Positions 26,798 through 41,272 are shown, counted from the stretch's first letter. The stretch is 59,999 nt of DNA from Plasmodium malariae (GCF_900090045.1 NW_021638290.1:1-59999), one strand, 5' to 3'. Numbers and translations: made by a program. The notes: generated by a model not told the origin, from the sequence alone.

Positions 26798-29700
26798 TTT
26801 AAGACATGTCTTCAATCTTGAAATATTCAAAATGGGGGAATAAAAAACATTCTAAAAGTATATTTATTTATATATTATATATAAAAATACATAATATATT
26901 AATAATTTTCATAAGTTTTATTAAAGATTCTAAAATGTAAAAATTTATTATTTACTAGGAATCATTTTTACAATTTTATAAAGTACAATTTATTATAACA
27001 TAATTATACTTATGTAATGGAAACACTTATATATGTTACGTAATCAGCACAATAGATAATTTTATATAATAATAAAAAAGTAATTATAATATTTTTAAAT
27101 TTGTTCTTATATTAAAATGATACAAATTATAATTACATATCATAAATTTAATATTTCTCCTAAAATACATATAGCAAGATATTACATGTAAGAAGGAATA
27201 CAATTTCATCATTTAACATTCTTAAAAATATATTATTTATTAAATGGTTTCTTCATAATAAATGTAAGGAATTTTTACCTAACATATTCAACTAGATATG
27301 TTCATATATATATAGTTGCATTTTCCTAATAAATTACTCTCTTAGTTAAGTTACTTATAATATCATTGTAAATGTAAAAATCAGGAAAATATGTATTGAA
27401 CTTAAAATTCATATCATGCTTTTGAGAAAAATTTATTTATTTAAATATTATTTTAATATTTAATAGTATAAATTTCTGTAACTTAGAATTAAAAATTAAA
27501 ATAAATATATCTTATATACATTTATCTCGATATATAAAGAGTTATTTCTTTAATATATACGATTTACGTCGAATATCTCTCTATACCACCTTATTGGAAT
27601 ATTATGTTTTTATAATTAGTAAAATATGATTGTTAAATTTATTTTCAAAAGTTTTTAATTAAAAATATTAATATATATACCATCATATTATTACTTATAT
27701 TAAAGATTATTCATTAATATTTTTATAAATTTACAATAAATAATAGATATTGTATTATTATGATTATATTAATCAAATGATGAAAATAATATGATGTTAC
27801 ATATAATTTATTATTTAAAGATATATTTATTTATATTATTCTTAACTTTTCATTATTATGTGACATTTAGAAATATTGATATAAATCTATTTACCATAAA
27901 ATTAGGATAAAATCAGCTTTGCATAGTTTGTACTCATCAAAAGAAAGCTTATAATGAAAAAAATTCCTTAAATATATTAGTATTAAGAAAATATAATTTA
28001 CTTAATACCTCCTTTCATTGTGAAATGTTTATAACTATTTTTGACATTAAATTTAAGGAGTAATTAATATATTCAATAAATATTTTTTTGTATTTTTTAT
28101 CATAATACAAAAAAAGGTAAACTGCTTTAACCTTAACTATCACAAATATTGTATTGAATAAATTATATTTTGAAAATATTAATAACTTCTTTTTTATTAG
28201 TTTAAAATTATATAATTTTATTTTTTATGTATATATTGCAATAAGAAGACATTATTTTTACATTATCATTAATGTTATTACATAACCCTAATTTTAACAT
28301 TTTTAAATATATCATTAGTAATATAATTTATTATTATATATCTTTATGATACATCTCTTACATATATAATTAATTTTTATTCATTTCTTCAAACAGTTCT
28401 ATATACACATACCGATTACTCTTAGCTATTAGAATTACATATTTTTTTATTATTATTTTCGACTTTTAATTACAAAATAGTTTATATTATTGTTACATAA
28501 ATATAAGTATTCCTAAGAATGTTCAATTGTAAAAAAATTATGATCTTTAAAAAAATTAATATAGAGTCGCTAATAATATTATGGACAAAATTATATTAAT
28601 AAGAACAAAAATATCCTCACATATAATGTCATATATTCAAAAAAATTCATTCATTAATCATTTATTTAATGGGAGCTTTATTTTATTAAATGCTCATATT
28701 TTTATATTTTTTTTTTATTATGTTAAATGTCTCTTACTTTTTGATTTATTCATTAGTAAACATAAGATTATATTTATGTGTAAATTTTTTTTGTTTCTAT
28801 TTTATTTTGTACATAATATATGATATAATTTATTAATTTATCAAAAAGTTATTCAAATTTACATATACACAATAAAAACATTCTAGCACTTTGTTAAATT
28901 TATTTTCTCTAGAAAAAAATGTTTCATATAATAATATATGTAATAAATAGTGTATAAAATAAATTTATAATATTATAATTATGCATAGTTATCTGCTAAA
29001 ATACGTAAAAAAAATTAAAAGATAAATTTTATATTATTATTTTCTAAAACAAATATTTTGTATTTTAACAATAATAAAAAATTTTCATTATTACACTCAT
29101 TCACTATCATTAGTCATTCTTTGACAAATATTTCCTTTTTGAGTTTATAATTTAAATATAATACAAAATGCATTCCACTATATACATATAGATATATATA
29201 CTTTATTTTTGTAAATTATTTATAAAAATTCATTTCTTAAAATCTTCAGAATAAAAAAATATCTTTTAAAAATATGCCGCGCACAGAGAAACATCCATAT
29301 CTTTCAATTTATATTATTATTTATGACGTAGTCATAATTATATTTATATGATAATTTATTTAATATTTTAATAAGTCATATAAAATCATATATTAAATAT
29401 TATATGAATTCAATTACTAATTTTCATGTGTTATTTATTTTTAATTTTATTACAAATTTTGTTCTTATTTAACTTGCCATAATAATTGAGAATACTACAT
29501 AAGAAAAAAAAAATTTCATGTGTTATTAATATATTATGTTAATAAAAATTTTATCAGAATATTTTTGTGAATTATTATATACTAAAGTAATTAAAAAAAA
29601 TTATATATAATCATAAAGTCCATTTTATCTTATTATAAATTTTTTATATTAGTTTATATAAAAATACATCTAAATATAATAATTTGTTAAATAAAAGGAA

Positions 29701-30480
29701 CCTTACAACAAAAAGTAAAGAATAAAATCAAAAAATATAAACACTAATTATTATTTTATATATACAAAAAAAGGAAATGTATAAATTATATATATAGATA
29801 TTTTCATGATATTATTTTTATTATTTAACTTCATTTATAATTATTCTATAACGGAATTTTGTAAAACAAATTTATCGTTGTACATAATATTTGATTATTC
29901 AATTTTCTCTTTACGATATCAATCAATGTTTTTTTTTATCACATTTTATAATAAGTACATTATTTATAATTACTTATAATATAAATTATAAAACACTATT
30001 TATACTTTTTTATAGTTTTAGAAATATATTTATAATAAAATTTGTTAAATCTTCAAATTTTTTTACTTTATATCTAATATTTTTCAATATATTCTAATCT
30101 ATTTATTGATAAAAATTTATTGCTAATTTTATCATATGTAAAATATGTGTCATTTTGTATTATTAATTTAAGGAAAACATATTTAATTTACGTTTACGTT
30201 ATATAGTTTATAATATCATACAAAATTTTTATGTTTATTTATTTTCTTGTTTAATTATTTTTTTATTTTTTTATAACATTACTATTTGAATACTTTATAA
30301 CTTTCACACATTAGTTCTATGATATTTATAAATATGTTTTTATCCTTTTAATTTGAACTTTTTCTTTTTCCTTCTTTTATTTTGTTCTTATAAAATAAAA
30401 TTACTTATAAATTATAATTTATTATTTTTTAAATACTCATATTCAAATTCACTTTGTTATATGAGTTATGCTAAGGTAAC
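26798..30480. other. AT-rich intergenic DNA
   Basis: Open frames at 28,581-28,823 and 29,891-30,097 (+) are Phe/Ile/Tyr-rich and look like chance frames. Nothing else is supportable. Confidence 0.5.
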
Positions 30481-31890
30481 TTAAGTAAGAGGACAGATCC
30501 GAATTACTAGATATCTTTTAAGGTATCTACCAAAACTGCTTGATGTACAAGCTTATGATGATTTCCTTATATTTTTACATGAATATCTCTTTATTTTTCT
30601 CTTTTTTTTCCGTTTATGTAACTATGAATATAAGGTAGTAAACTAATATAAAAATGCATAATATGAAAATATTATAATATAATTTTACTTTATAATTATA
30701 AAATTTTAAGGAAATTTAATTATATAGAACAATATAAAATATTTATATATTAATATGTAATTTGTTTATACTCTGTAAAAAAGGAGAAAAACGATAATTA
30801 CTACTAGAATATGAACAACTGATATATCTAGAGAGAATGAAATAGATATAGACATATTATTTAAACTTACTTAAATATAAATGTGATCATCAACAATGTG
30901 CAAATTTTTTTAACTTTTTTTAAATCTTCTGTATAATTCAACTTTAATTTATTGGATCCTCTTTTGTGGGCCTCCGCTACTGTTAATATTAGGCTTTGTA
31001 TCGGAGACGGGGAATTTTGTAAAACTTCTAACGCAACAAATTTTGAAAAACTATAAGAATCTTTCTATCTAATAAAGAAAAAGGAACACATAGCTACTCC
31101 TTTTCTTTCATATTTTTAAACATTGCTTTCCTTATCCGAGATATTACTTCCAGTATTTACTTTTTCTTATATATCACTGAACACTAGCACTTTATGCGCA
31201 AATTCAGTAACACCTAATTCAGGCTTCACTTCAATATTTTTTCATTTAATCATTTTTTTAGAAACTTCTGGTGTTATTGGTATGCTCTTACATGACTATA
31301 CTTACTTACCATAAGGAATTCCCCCTCTGATTGTATCCAATTGAGTTAAAAGTAATGATTTCTTCTGGTTGAAAATTCTCGCTTTCCCTTCTTACATCTC
31401 AGAGTTATGTGTAACAGAATTTTTTGAGAATTTGAAAACTTGCTTTTCTCAAAATAAAATTTATTTATTAAATAATAGTGATTATAGTCTTCTTCACAAT
31501 TAAAATAATCTTTGCAAATATCCTTCCAAAATTAATTACAACAATTCATTCTGTACATGTTATATAGTGATTTAATTGAATTAAAGTATTTACAATATCC
31601 CCAATACATAAAATCATCAGAACTACTAGAACAAGTATCAGTAGTACTGTGGTTTGCGATATAATCATACAAATCCGTTTATTCCTTCCAATCTTTCAAA
31701 TGTACACTTGAATTGCACTGAATTTGACATTAACTCTTCCTTTCATTACTAATATTATCATATGTTTTAAATGATGTTAACTCTCTTTTAAGGCCATTAC
31801 GAAAATTAAGAAAAAAATACGAAATGTATAAATACTTAAATAATTTCAATAAATAAAAAGTCATTGTTCTTCTAAAGAAACCAATCATTA
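30481..31890 (-). pseudogene. Decayed PIR gene
   Basis: This block is clearly less AT-rich than its surroundings. On the minus strand, pieces in several frames resemble a PIR ectodomain: LKDWKE, then DLYDYIANHSTTDTCSSSSD, MYWGYCKYFNSIKSLYNMYR, NCC and ICKDYFNCEEDYN, with a C-x(n)-CC-x(n)-F-x-C layout like vir proteins (about 31,480-31,730). A diverged exon 2 end lies near 30,872 at a GTAAGT donor. After a TATATTAG acceptor at 30,644-30,643, an exon 3 remnant starts FTTLYS then a stop and LHKRKKKRKIKRYS, echoing the PIR tail start FTPxGSWL. Stops and frame changes are frequent throughout, so it is an old relic. The part around 30,940-31,040 (with PSPIQSLILTVAEAHKRG) I cannot place with confidence. 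No first exon was identified. Confidence 0.65.
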
Positions 31891-34800
31891 AAATAAAAAT
31901 ATTTCAAAATTTTCGTTTATTATAAACCCAATACGTGCCCATATGAACTCCCTTATAGATTCTATTTTATTATAGCATATCTGTGTTCAATAATATAACG
32001 TTTTTAATTAATATATCTTTCTAAATATAAAAAACAAGAGCCCATGATCTTTTATTATGTTATGTATAATTTTATATTTATCTTAAAAATTAAATTGATA
32101 TTCATTAGTAGGAACATGTTTTTAAATATACGTGATTATTATATTTGAAATTACCATTTATGTCATAAAAAACTCAAGCACTTAATTTTGAAAAAAATAT
32201 AAAAATAATTAGGTTAGTAATGCTTTAGTAAATTATAATAAATTATTATTTTGTAAATTATTCATATATATCAATATTATATGATCTTGCGGTAATATAT
32301 AATAAAGCAGTTAATATCAAGGTTAGATAAACATAAATACTAATTTTTATTACAATATATTCATAAGAATTTTAACTTACATATCAAAGAAATTATTATC
32401 CTCTTGTGTATTTTTTTTCAAAATAATAATATTTTTTATGAACGTAGATCATATTTCAGGATAAAAATTATGATATACTAATGTATTTATCCAACTTTGA
32501 GAGTTATTCTAGTACATAATATCCATTTAATGTTATAATAGTTTCTTCTACTGATATAAAAATTTTAATTAATGAAAAAAATATTATGCTTTAATAAATG
32601 TATACTTAATAAATAAATTATATTATATATAAAGTGCTTCTTAAGAATATTTTTATTAATTATATCTAAAATACTTGAAAGGATTGTTATACACAAAAAT
32701 TATAAAATTACACACATCGTTTTACTTCTTTTAAATATTGGAAACATAAAATATTACGTTGTTGTATATTTCAATTGTATTTATATAATATTATTTATTT
32801 TACACAATTTATATCAATATATATACGATTGTACCATAATATTATGAATTATTCTGAATAAAAAATTACATAAATAAAAGCTAAATAAGTTCATTTTAAA
32901 AACAAAATACAATAATTAATATATATTTTCAAAATAAAAAAATACAATTTCAGATGTAAATAAGTGCATAATCTTGATAATATATATTATATAATATAAA
33001 TATATATGTAACAGTTATTTCAAAATTACCTAAATTCTTAATAATTATGAAAATATATATTAAATGATTTTTCAAATATATATAATTATATTCTTCATTT
33101 TCCTGAATTCATTATTATTTTTAAAGGAAAATAAGTATATTTACGATCTTTATTATTCGTATTATGTATTTCCTTAAAATTTTTGTAATTATTTTATATA
33201 GTTTATTATAGTATCATTCATTCCAAAAACAATAATCATAATAAGTTATCAAAATAGTTAACATTTTTCTCTATATGGTATTCGCTATATGTTTATATGA
33301 ATTCAAATAATTTAAAATACTTTTCTAAGAGTGGTGACAATATAAATTGATGTCTAATTTTTTATATTAAGTAATAATATAATACACCTTCATAAGAATA
33401 AAATTTTTATAAAGCTCTATTGATAACCATTATCATAATAAAATGATATATAAACATTCATATTTATATTATTTACCCATTCAGTTTAAATATATATTTA
33501 TTAAATAAAATAAAAAAAAATTTGATTATAAATATATAAAAATTAAAAATATATAGTAACATATGTTATATTTGTTTTGTAAACTCTGAATTAAATTTTT
33601 AAATTTACATAAATGTATATTAGTAATAGTTGTTATTCTTTTAGATTCTGAGCTTAGAATATATTAACGCTATTAATTGAGAACACAATAAACATTCATA
33701 ATTATAAAAAAAACGAAATATATTTTTATATTATAATATTAAATAAAAATATAATATTATTGAGTGAAATGTTAAATAAAAAAATATTTATTTACATTTA
33801 TACCATATATGTATATTAAGTTTTTATTATTTTTTTTTGTTTGTACAATAATATATATTTTTTCTTTCCAAAAATAAAAAATGTAAATACATTTCCCCGT
33901 GTTTTTTAATTTTTTATTATATTTTTTATTTATTTCTTAAATTACCCTTCTATTTTTTAGATTTCCAAGTATAATTTTCCTTTAAAATATAGTATTATTC
34001 TAGATTAAAAATAGCCTTAAATTAATACATAATTTTTGTGGATTATTTTTATGCATCATAGAAAATAAAAAATAAGTGCATTATGTATATTAATTATATT
34101 TACTGCTTTTTAATATAATAAATAAAAAGAATATTATATTCTATGATACTAAATAATAATATGTGCAAATAAAAATAATCATATAATATTATAAATAAAT
34201 CTAGCCATGTTAAATACAAATTTAAGTTATATGAAAGTTTGTTGAAAGAAAATTTTAGAATATGAATAATATACTATTTTTCCTATTGAAAAAATTATAA
34301 AAGAATTCATAATATACTATTCTATTTAAATAAATACTATTGAAAACATATTCTTAAGGAGAAACATAAACAATTAATATTTTTGCATAACATAAAAATT
34401 TCTTATGACAAGAAAATTATTTTGTAACATGTTATTGTTACACTTTCTACATTTTTACACAATTAAAAATTAAAAATCCATTATAAGCAAAAAATTATAA
34501 TTACTTAAAAAAAAAAAACATAAAGTAAATTATTACAATTAAAATGGTTTTTCTGAATTGCTAAATCAAGTTTCGTAAAAAAAAAATAAATATATTTTTA
34601 TTCCACTAATGTATATGTTCATATGTTTACATTCTTAATGACAACCTCTTGTATTCCATACAAACATTTATCATTTCAACAGCAAAAATGTTACCTAATT
34701 AAAAAGAATTTTTTACGTATAAATAAGTTAAAGCATAAAAACTGATAAAGTAAACAGTAGAATAATTGTACTATCAAATAAATTATAATAAAATGTAAGT

Positions 34801-36451
34801 TCCATTTAATACAATTAAGAGAATACTTTAATTTTTTTTACATCCTCAAAAATTCATTGAAATATTTATTTATCATGATTTTTTTTATTTTTTCCTTTTT
34901 CATGTTTAACAATGATAAAAATAATGTGCAAATTTATTATATCAAAATTTTTTATGTAATATATTTAAAACATAACTAAATCAACAATTACTTAATTGTA
35001 ATAATTAAATAATAAATGCAGAAATACTCTGATTTCCTGGAACATCATAATTCGCATAAATCTAATAATCACCTATATGCGGTTTCTACTAAAACTAAAA
35101 TTCCATTAATAAACCTATACTATTTTTTAGATATAGCCTGAAATCCAAATCTATATTAATGAATTATATGAAAAAAAATATAATTCGATATTGTTACCCT
35201 TACCTTATTAAAAAAATAATAGTTATAAATATTCGTAAATTATTTATGGTAAAAGTAAACTAGATATGTGCATAAAACCATAAAATAATATTAATATTTA
35301 CATAATTTATTTGTGTATTACCATAAAAGATTGGACAAATATAAAAATAAATTCTTACAGATAATGAAATGGTTGTAGAAAATACATATTTATTTTAATT
35401 AATGAAATGATAATTTATGTTTTTTTAGACATATAAAACATTTATAGAATATTACATATATTTCTGGGAAGAATAAATATCTTTTGTACATATTATCTAT
35501 TAATATGTGATTAAGTTTAATTCGTTAATTAAATATTTGAATGATAAAAAAATAAGAGTCCTATACATTACATTTATCTATAAATATGCAATGTAATTTA
35601 GTTTTAAATAATTTTTCATAATCCAAATAACACTGCAATTATGAAGAATAATAAAATTATAAATATTCTTAACTTCTCATTAAACTGTAAGAATTTAGAG
35701 TTCCTAAATTAGTGAACTATTATAAATAATCTATATATAAAATGAAGTTCACCCTGTTATATATTAATAATTCCCCATTTTATATCTTTCAAAAAATAAA
35801 ACTAAATATGTTTTAGAATATTTTTACAGTAAATATGAATAGTACATATCTCAACAGAGATATTTTACAAAATATATATTAAGTTTTTCCTTTAGTAAAT
35901 ATATGTATACATATCAGTGCAATAATATATACTCACTTCATTTCATTAAATACAAAAAAAGACACATTTTTTATTAAATCAGAACTAATAGGTTATTATT
36001 CTAATTACTTAAACAAATAGTAATTTTCTTCTAAGAAAAGAAAAAAAATAGTAAGCGTTGTTTATATTAGTTTAAATAAAAATAAACAAAAATACTCTAT
36101 TAAAATTATGTTAATTCTACTGTTATGTAGGCTTTCTAAAGCACAAATATATACTTATCATAGAATTCTATTTTAATAAGCAAATATATGTATTATTCAG
36201 TAATATATAATTACACAATATAATAATTTAAAACACAAGCTATAAAAACTTAAAACATTTAAATCTATAAAAAAACTAAGAACATATATTTTTACTCTTT
36301 GGAATTAGAAAATGCATTAATATGTAATTGCTTGCATAAATTTTCAGCAATTAACTATATGTTTATTATACACATAACTAATAATATTGTAGATATTACA
36401 TCATATTAAAATATACGTTACGTTAAAAAAATAAATTCCTTATTATTCATT
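31891..36451. other. AT-rich intergenic DNA, right part duplicated near 46.4-48.7 kb
   Basis: No gene. From about 34.3 kb rightward the sequence corresponds to DNA 12.2 kb further on (see repeat entries). The part to the left of that shows no structure that I can name. Confidence 0.5.
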
Positions 36452-37394
36452 TCACTTTTTACTGAACTTAATTTTTTCATATTTTTTAGCTTTTTTATGG
36501 TAATAAAAAATGTACGATATAAGTGTAACACCTAATATTAAAAAAGGTATAACATATAATACAATATTAAATAATGCTCCTAATACGCTATCAGATGTAC
36601 TTGCAGCAGGCAATAACCAACTAAAATATGGCTTCAAAATTGTATTCAAGGAACTTAAAGTCGTGTCTAAATTTAATAGCTCCCAAAATCCCTTTCCTCC
36701 AGATGGAGAACACAGGGATATATCTACTATGAGTAGAGTTGATAACAACAAAAACAATAATAAAGGGGATCCTAATCGTAATGAGAATTTTTTACGCATT
36801 ATTTTTTTGTAAGTCTTATCACTAATATTCTTGTTGCTTTTAAGAAAATCTATATAATCAAGTTCTTTGAATATTTTTTTTTCTCGACGGGAGTATTTTT
36901 TTGTTTCAAACATACAGGATTTACTTTTTACAAATGATCTATTGACTTTCGAATTCTTTAATAAACATCCAGCTGGTTGTTTTTTTCTTCTTGTAGGTTC
37001 TTTTTCATTATTAGATATATCTTTTTTTTTTTCATATACTCTATTATTTGGTATTTCTTCTTTTAATCCAACAATATGTAAATCTTTATTTTGTTTACAT
37101 TTCGCTAGATATCTATTAATTCTTGTACATAATTTCCCATCGACAACAATCTTCACATTTCCACATTTATAGAAAGTACTCTAAAAGATCAAAGAATACA
37201 TTTAATACTTAAAAGAATAAATATTCTATTATTAAAAAACACTATATATAAAAATAAAACACTAAAAATAAAAAAAGCAGAAATATAATTAAATGTTAGT
37301 GCTGTACCTTGTCAATGTAAAAATTATATATCGAAGAGAAAAATATATACGTAAAAATATTAATAAAAGGTAAAATCTTCATTTTTCTCCTCAT
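36452..37394 (-). CDS. fam-l/fam-m-type exported membrane protein, intact (paralogue A)
   Basis: join of exon 1 (37394-37308, 29 codons) and exon 2 (37180-36452, 243 codons), 271 residues. The leader starts MRRKMKILPFINIFTYIFFS; its C-terminal half is less like the family consensus LTWICHFYNDM than in the other copies. Donor GTACAG, intron 127 nt ending CTTTTAG, phase 0. Exon 2: RINRYLAKCKQNKDLHI (RxLxK, PEXEL-like), a basic low-complexity region, ETKKYSRREKKIFKELDYID around residues 121-140, SDKTYKKIMRKKFSLRLGSP, membrane segment 1 near 166-186, a GGKGFWELLNL loop, membrane segment 2 near 233-255, and tail KKAKKYEKIKFSKK. From the KELD block to the stop it is highly similar to the gene at 48.7 kb, while the region between the leader and that block differs much more. 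Function unknown; export or red-cell membrane location inferred from the family. Confidence 0.88.
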
Positions 37395-37796
37395 TATGTA
37401 GATAGATAATATTGTACTATATTTAAGAAGGCAAAAATTAACAACAATATTATATTCTTTAAAATATTAAGAATACTATTTATTTGTTTAATTTTATTTC
37501 TTTATTTTTTTTTGTTAATTTTTTTTTTAAGATCTTTATAAAATATATAAAATAATAATGCTTTATTAATAGAGACAAATAAAAAAGTATTAATATATAT
37601 GATAAATTTTTTATCATAATGTTGACACAAAAAAGAAATTTTCATTAAAATATTATATTTTGAATTCATTAATATATATTAAAAAAATATTAATTAATAA
37701 TTTAATCTAAAATAGTAATTAAAGTTTTTATTAATTTTTCTCAGAATAAAATGAAAAAAAATATATGTGATTTCTTATCATTTGGAAATAATGAGT

Positions 37797-37840
37797 TTAT
37801 ATAGAATATAGAGAATGTAGATAAAACGTTTTTCAATATA
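37797..37840 (-). promoter_or_regulatory. Conserved upstream block of fam-l/m-type gene (copy 6)
   Basis: tatagaatatagagaatgta about 405 bp upstream of the ATG at 37,394. At 38,097-38,111 it is followed by catggtatctaatct, shared with 3707-3721 at the same ~700 bp distance from the start. Confidence 0.4.
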
Positions 37841-38200
37841 TTAATAGAGTATCACCTAATTTTGATATATTTTCCCATTAATAATTTTAATTTTTTAAGA
37901 AATATACATTTGGAAGAACATAATATTTCCAATAAAATAGGAATTTTTATAACAATAAAATAATTTTAATAATAAGCGAAAAAATTATTTTGTACAATTT
38001 TTAATGCTACATTATTTGTATTGTTTGTATTAGTAGCCACAATAATACATGTATCATTTTAGAATTAATAACATATTTAAAAAATATAGTTTGTAGCATG
38101 GTATCTAATCTGTAAAAAGTATATATTGTTTAAAGGTAAATAAAGAATAATCTTTTATTTCGTTTTACATAATTTTTAGAGAATAAAATTTTTAATAATG

Positions 38201-40609
38201 AAAAATTTGTTCTATTATTCATATATTTAATGACTTTTTTTTTTTTTTCTTCTTTTAATTATATATATATATATATAGAATAAACGTAAAAAAAAAAAAA
38301 AAAAAAAAACATGTTACCGAGTAATTCATCTATAAATTCAATAACACCAGAACAATTTTCTTTTAGTTAAGCATTTTTTTTTAATTCTATTAAGAATAAA
38401 AATATATATCCTTCTTCGTTACCATTTAATTTTTTTACAAATATTTAAGTAAAATTTATTAAACACTATCAAAACGACAATTAAGCAAGTTAAGTGAGAA
38501 AATCATAAATGTATCTACCTTTTATTTTTTGCTTAACAACCGTAATATTTTAAAAAATAATCTATTATGTATGCATCTATTATAAATTAAAATTGTATTA
38601 AAAAATGTTAATCATTCCCTATGAATAATTTTAACCCTAAGTAATAATACTTATATATATATGTGCATTTTATTTACAGAAAATTATATAATTTCATAAA
38701 ATGTTATAAATTTTAATACTAAAAAAGAAATAAAAGAAATTGTAAATCATTAAAATTTTTACAAATATTGTGGTGAATTTTTGTGTATAGATTCAAATAC
38801 TAATCTTATAATATCTTCATCTAACTACATTTTGTGAAAACAGTGAAATAATTAATATGTTTCATGGTAAAATATATGCATTTTCAAAGGTATATACCAC
38901 TTAAAAAATAAAAAAAACAATAAACTAAATTTTTGGAGTTCAATTTCATATTGTGTTATTGAATGTTTAAAGGAACAAATATTTAATAATAATAAAAGTT
39001 CATATGTAAATTTAAGGGATAATGATATAATTCATTACTACATTCAAAATATTGCTTAATATTTTAATTAAAATATATTAGAAATTATAGCATTAGTAAA
39101 AGCATTATAAAAATTTTACGAACTTAGAAGTATAACGTGGATTTCCATTTAATTACTTCTATATTATTAAAAAAAGGTTTATTAATAATAAAAAATTCGT
39201 AATCGTTTATAAAATTTCGTAATATTTTGTTACTTATTTAAAATTTTACTGCTACTGATTGAATTGCATTTATAGAACAAAAATACAAGGTATTACAAAT
39301 ATATAAATGATTATAAATATATAATATTATTCACTTTCATTCATGTAGTTATTGATTTAGATAGTATAAAATTAATATTTGATTTTGGACACATTTTTGT
39401 ATCTCACTAATGTTAGATCAAAGAAAAATTCGCTCGATAATGTCACAAAAAAAATATATTAATATTTTATAATCATTAATTTTATTATAGATATCTATGG
39501 AATAATTATGCAATGGATTTATATGATCCATTTAATTTAAAAAATTACATTATATATAGAATTTATCTATTTGTATAATCGTAAAGTTTCATTAATTCTA
39601 AAATTGGTAAAATAATATTAATAATTTATTTTTATACCTAAAAAAAGCATTAGCACATATTCGCAGTTTTTTTCACAGATTATTCAAAAAATATAAAAAT
39701 TTATTAAAAAAAATATATATATGATATAATATCTGAATTTCATATTTCTCATAATATTTTATTTTAAAAAAAACACTTGTTAAGTTTATATATAAATAAA
39801 AAAAAACATATGTACAACAAAAAAATGGACCTAGTTTTATTAAAGGTATATTATCATGTTGTACTAAAGTTAAAACTAAGTTATAATAAACCTTTTTACA
39901 TAATTTATCTAACAACTATTTACATTTATAAAAAACAAAAAGCGATAAATAACATGATTATTAAAAATATAAATGAACTCATCAGCTCTAGAAATGTTGC
40001 TTTGATTATAATATTATATATTAAATTAACTCTTATAAAATATAATAATACATGTTAACATAAAACACATATATATATAAAATTTTCCCATTTAAAGCAA
40101 ATATTTCTCTTCTGAACAATGATCTATATTAATTTCACTTTTTTCTAAAACTAAAAAAATAACTTTGTATAACATATGTAGATTTAGATATTTTACACTA
40201 GAATAATAAGTACTCAAATAAATACATTATAAAACAAAATAATATATTAAAATAACCTAAATTTTATAAAAATTAAGCATATATTTTTTTCCTGTTGTTC
40301 AACTATATACATAAGTATATATCTAGGTTGTCTAGAACAATTTATCTGCATATAAGGGATTTTTTTTTTGTCAAATAACTTCATTTATCAAAAAGTATAT
40401 CTTTATTAGTTACATAAAAAAATTTTTTTTCATAGAAAAATTTATTCATTATTAATGTGTTTCAGTAATTTCATATTTTCCTTTTAACTCTTTTGCTTTC
40501 CTCCCTCATTATATTGCATACTTTAAACATTTTCTATATTATAATAACAAATGAATAGCTTTTAAATACCACATACTAATGAACATTTAAGATATATTGA
40601 TTATAGAGA
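38201..40609. other. AT-rich intergenic DNA
   Basis: A pure A run of 22 nt lies at 38,288-38,309, next to a TA run. A pair of overlapping open frames on both strands at 39,673-40,058 looks like chance. No supportable gene. Confidence 0.45.
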
Positions 40610-41272
40610 TTAAACAATAGCCCATATAACTGTTATAATAAAATGGGTTAATATTCCACCAAACGCTAAAACATATCTCTTTAATAAATCATTCACTAAT
40701 TATGATTTCGTATCAATATCAGTAGATATCAACAATTTTTTTATACCAGTTAATGCTTCATTTTCAATTTTTCAAAAAAATTATCTGTAGCTCCAGAATT
40801 TTTACCTAACACAGATGTTCTCTTCTTGTCTAATTCCTCTTCTTCATTTTTGGAATTTTCAATATTTCCTTATTCAGATTTTTCATTTCTTTGAATTACC
40901 ATCTTTATTTCCAGAAAACTTACCTTCTGTAGATTCTTCATTTCCTGTTTAATACTTAAGATCTGATAATAATCTATAAGTTCTTGAAGTCAATATGGTA
41001 TTTGCAGTTATTAACTGATGATTCATAAAAGTTACATTACAAATAAGAGGAATATATATAATATATATAATGCGTTATATTTATTTACTATGCAAAGTTT
41101 CTTATAAATACGTATATCTATATGTATATATAATATGAAGCAGCAATGAATATTAAGCAACTTTTCTGGAATGTTGTCTTTTTACCAAATTATTTAAATA
41201 TGAATATGTCCAAATTAAAAGGATAAATGTAAGAGTTTTAATTATAATAAAATATTTTATTTTTCCGTACAT
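40610..41272 (-). pseudogene. Degenerate exported-protein gene with fam-l/m-like exon 1 but a different exon 2
   Basis: Exon 1 (41272-41186, 29 codons, intact) encodes MYGKIKYFIIIKTLTFILLI then WTYSYLNNL before a GTAAAA donor, clearly the fam-l/m leader type. Exon 2 probably begins at 41,014 after CATCAG. It reads LITANTILTSRTYRLLSDLK, containing RLLSD, which fits the canonical PEXEL pattern RxLx(E/D/Q). What follows is unlike fam-l/m: a Glu/Lys/Asn/Ser-rich stretch (NEESTEGKFSGNKDGNSKK, NSKNEEEELDKKRTSVLGKN) broken by stops and frame changes. It ends with a single C-terminal membrane segment RYVLAFGGILTHFIITVIWA before a stop at 40,612-40,610. I do not recognise the family of exon 2. At least three stops or shifts make it a pseudogene. 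Confidence 0.65.

Larger units (their letters stand above)
34300..38200. repeat. Duplicated module, copy A (fam-l/m-type gene plus flanks)
   Basis: Contains the gene at 36.5 kb, about 2 kb of its 3' flank and at least 0.7 kb of its 5' flank. It is strongly similar to 46.5-50.4 kb. The final 230 bp before the stop codon (36,240-36,470) match 48,480-48,700 almost base for base, and matching blocks continue to about 34.4 kb. Similarity weakens with distance, so ends are approximate. Confidence 0.7.

Noticed and set aside
28581..30097. Open frames at 28,581-28,823 and 29,891-30,097 (+), rich in Phe, Ile and Tyr
   Set aside because: They look membrane-like only because poly-T DNA encodes Phe and Ile. 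No supporting structure.
31123..31314. Plus-strand open frame in the PIR relic
   Set aside because: It is antisense to the decayed PIR reading on the minus strand and has no own evidence. The same holds for plus-strand frames opposite the fam-l/m-type genes.
28284..38640. aaccctaa strings at about 28,284 and 38,633
   Set aside because: They resemble the Plasmodium telomere unit but occur singly, with no tandem array, so there is no telomere or internal telomeric tract here.
39673..40058. Overlapping open frames on both strands, up to 93 codons
   Set aside because: Neither strand shows a family signature or splice context; such lengths occur by chance in 60 kb of low-complexity sequence.
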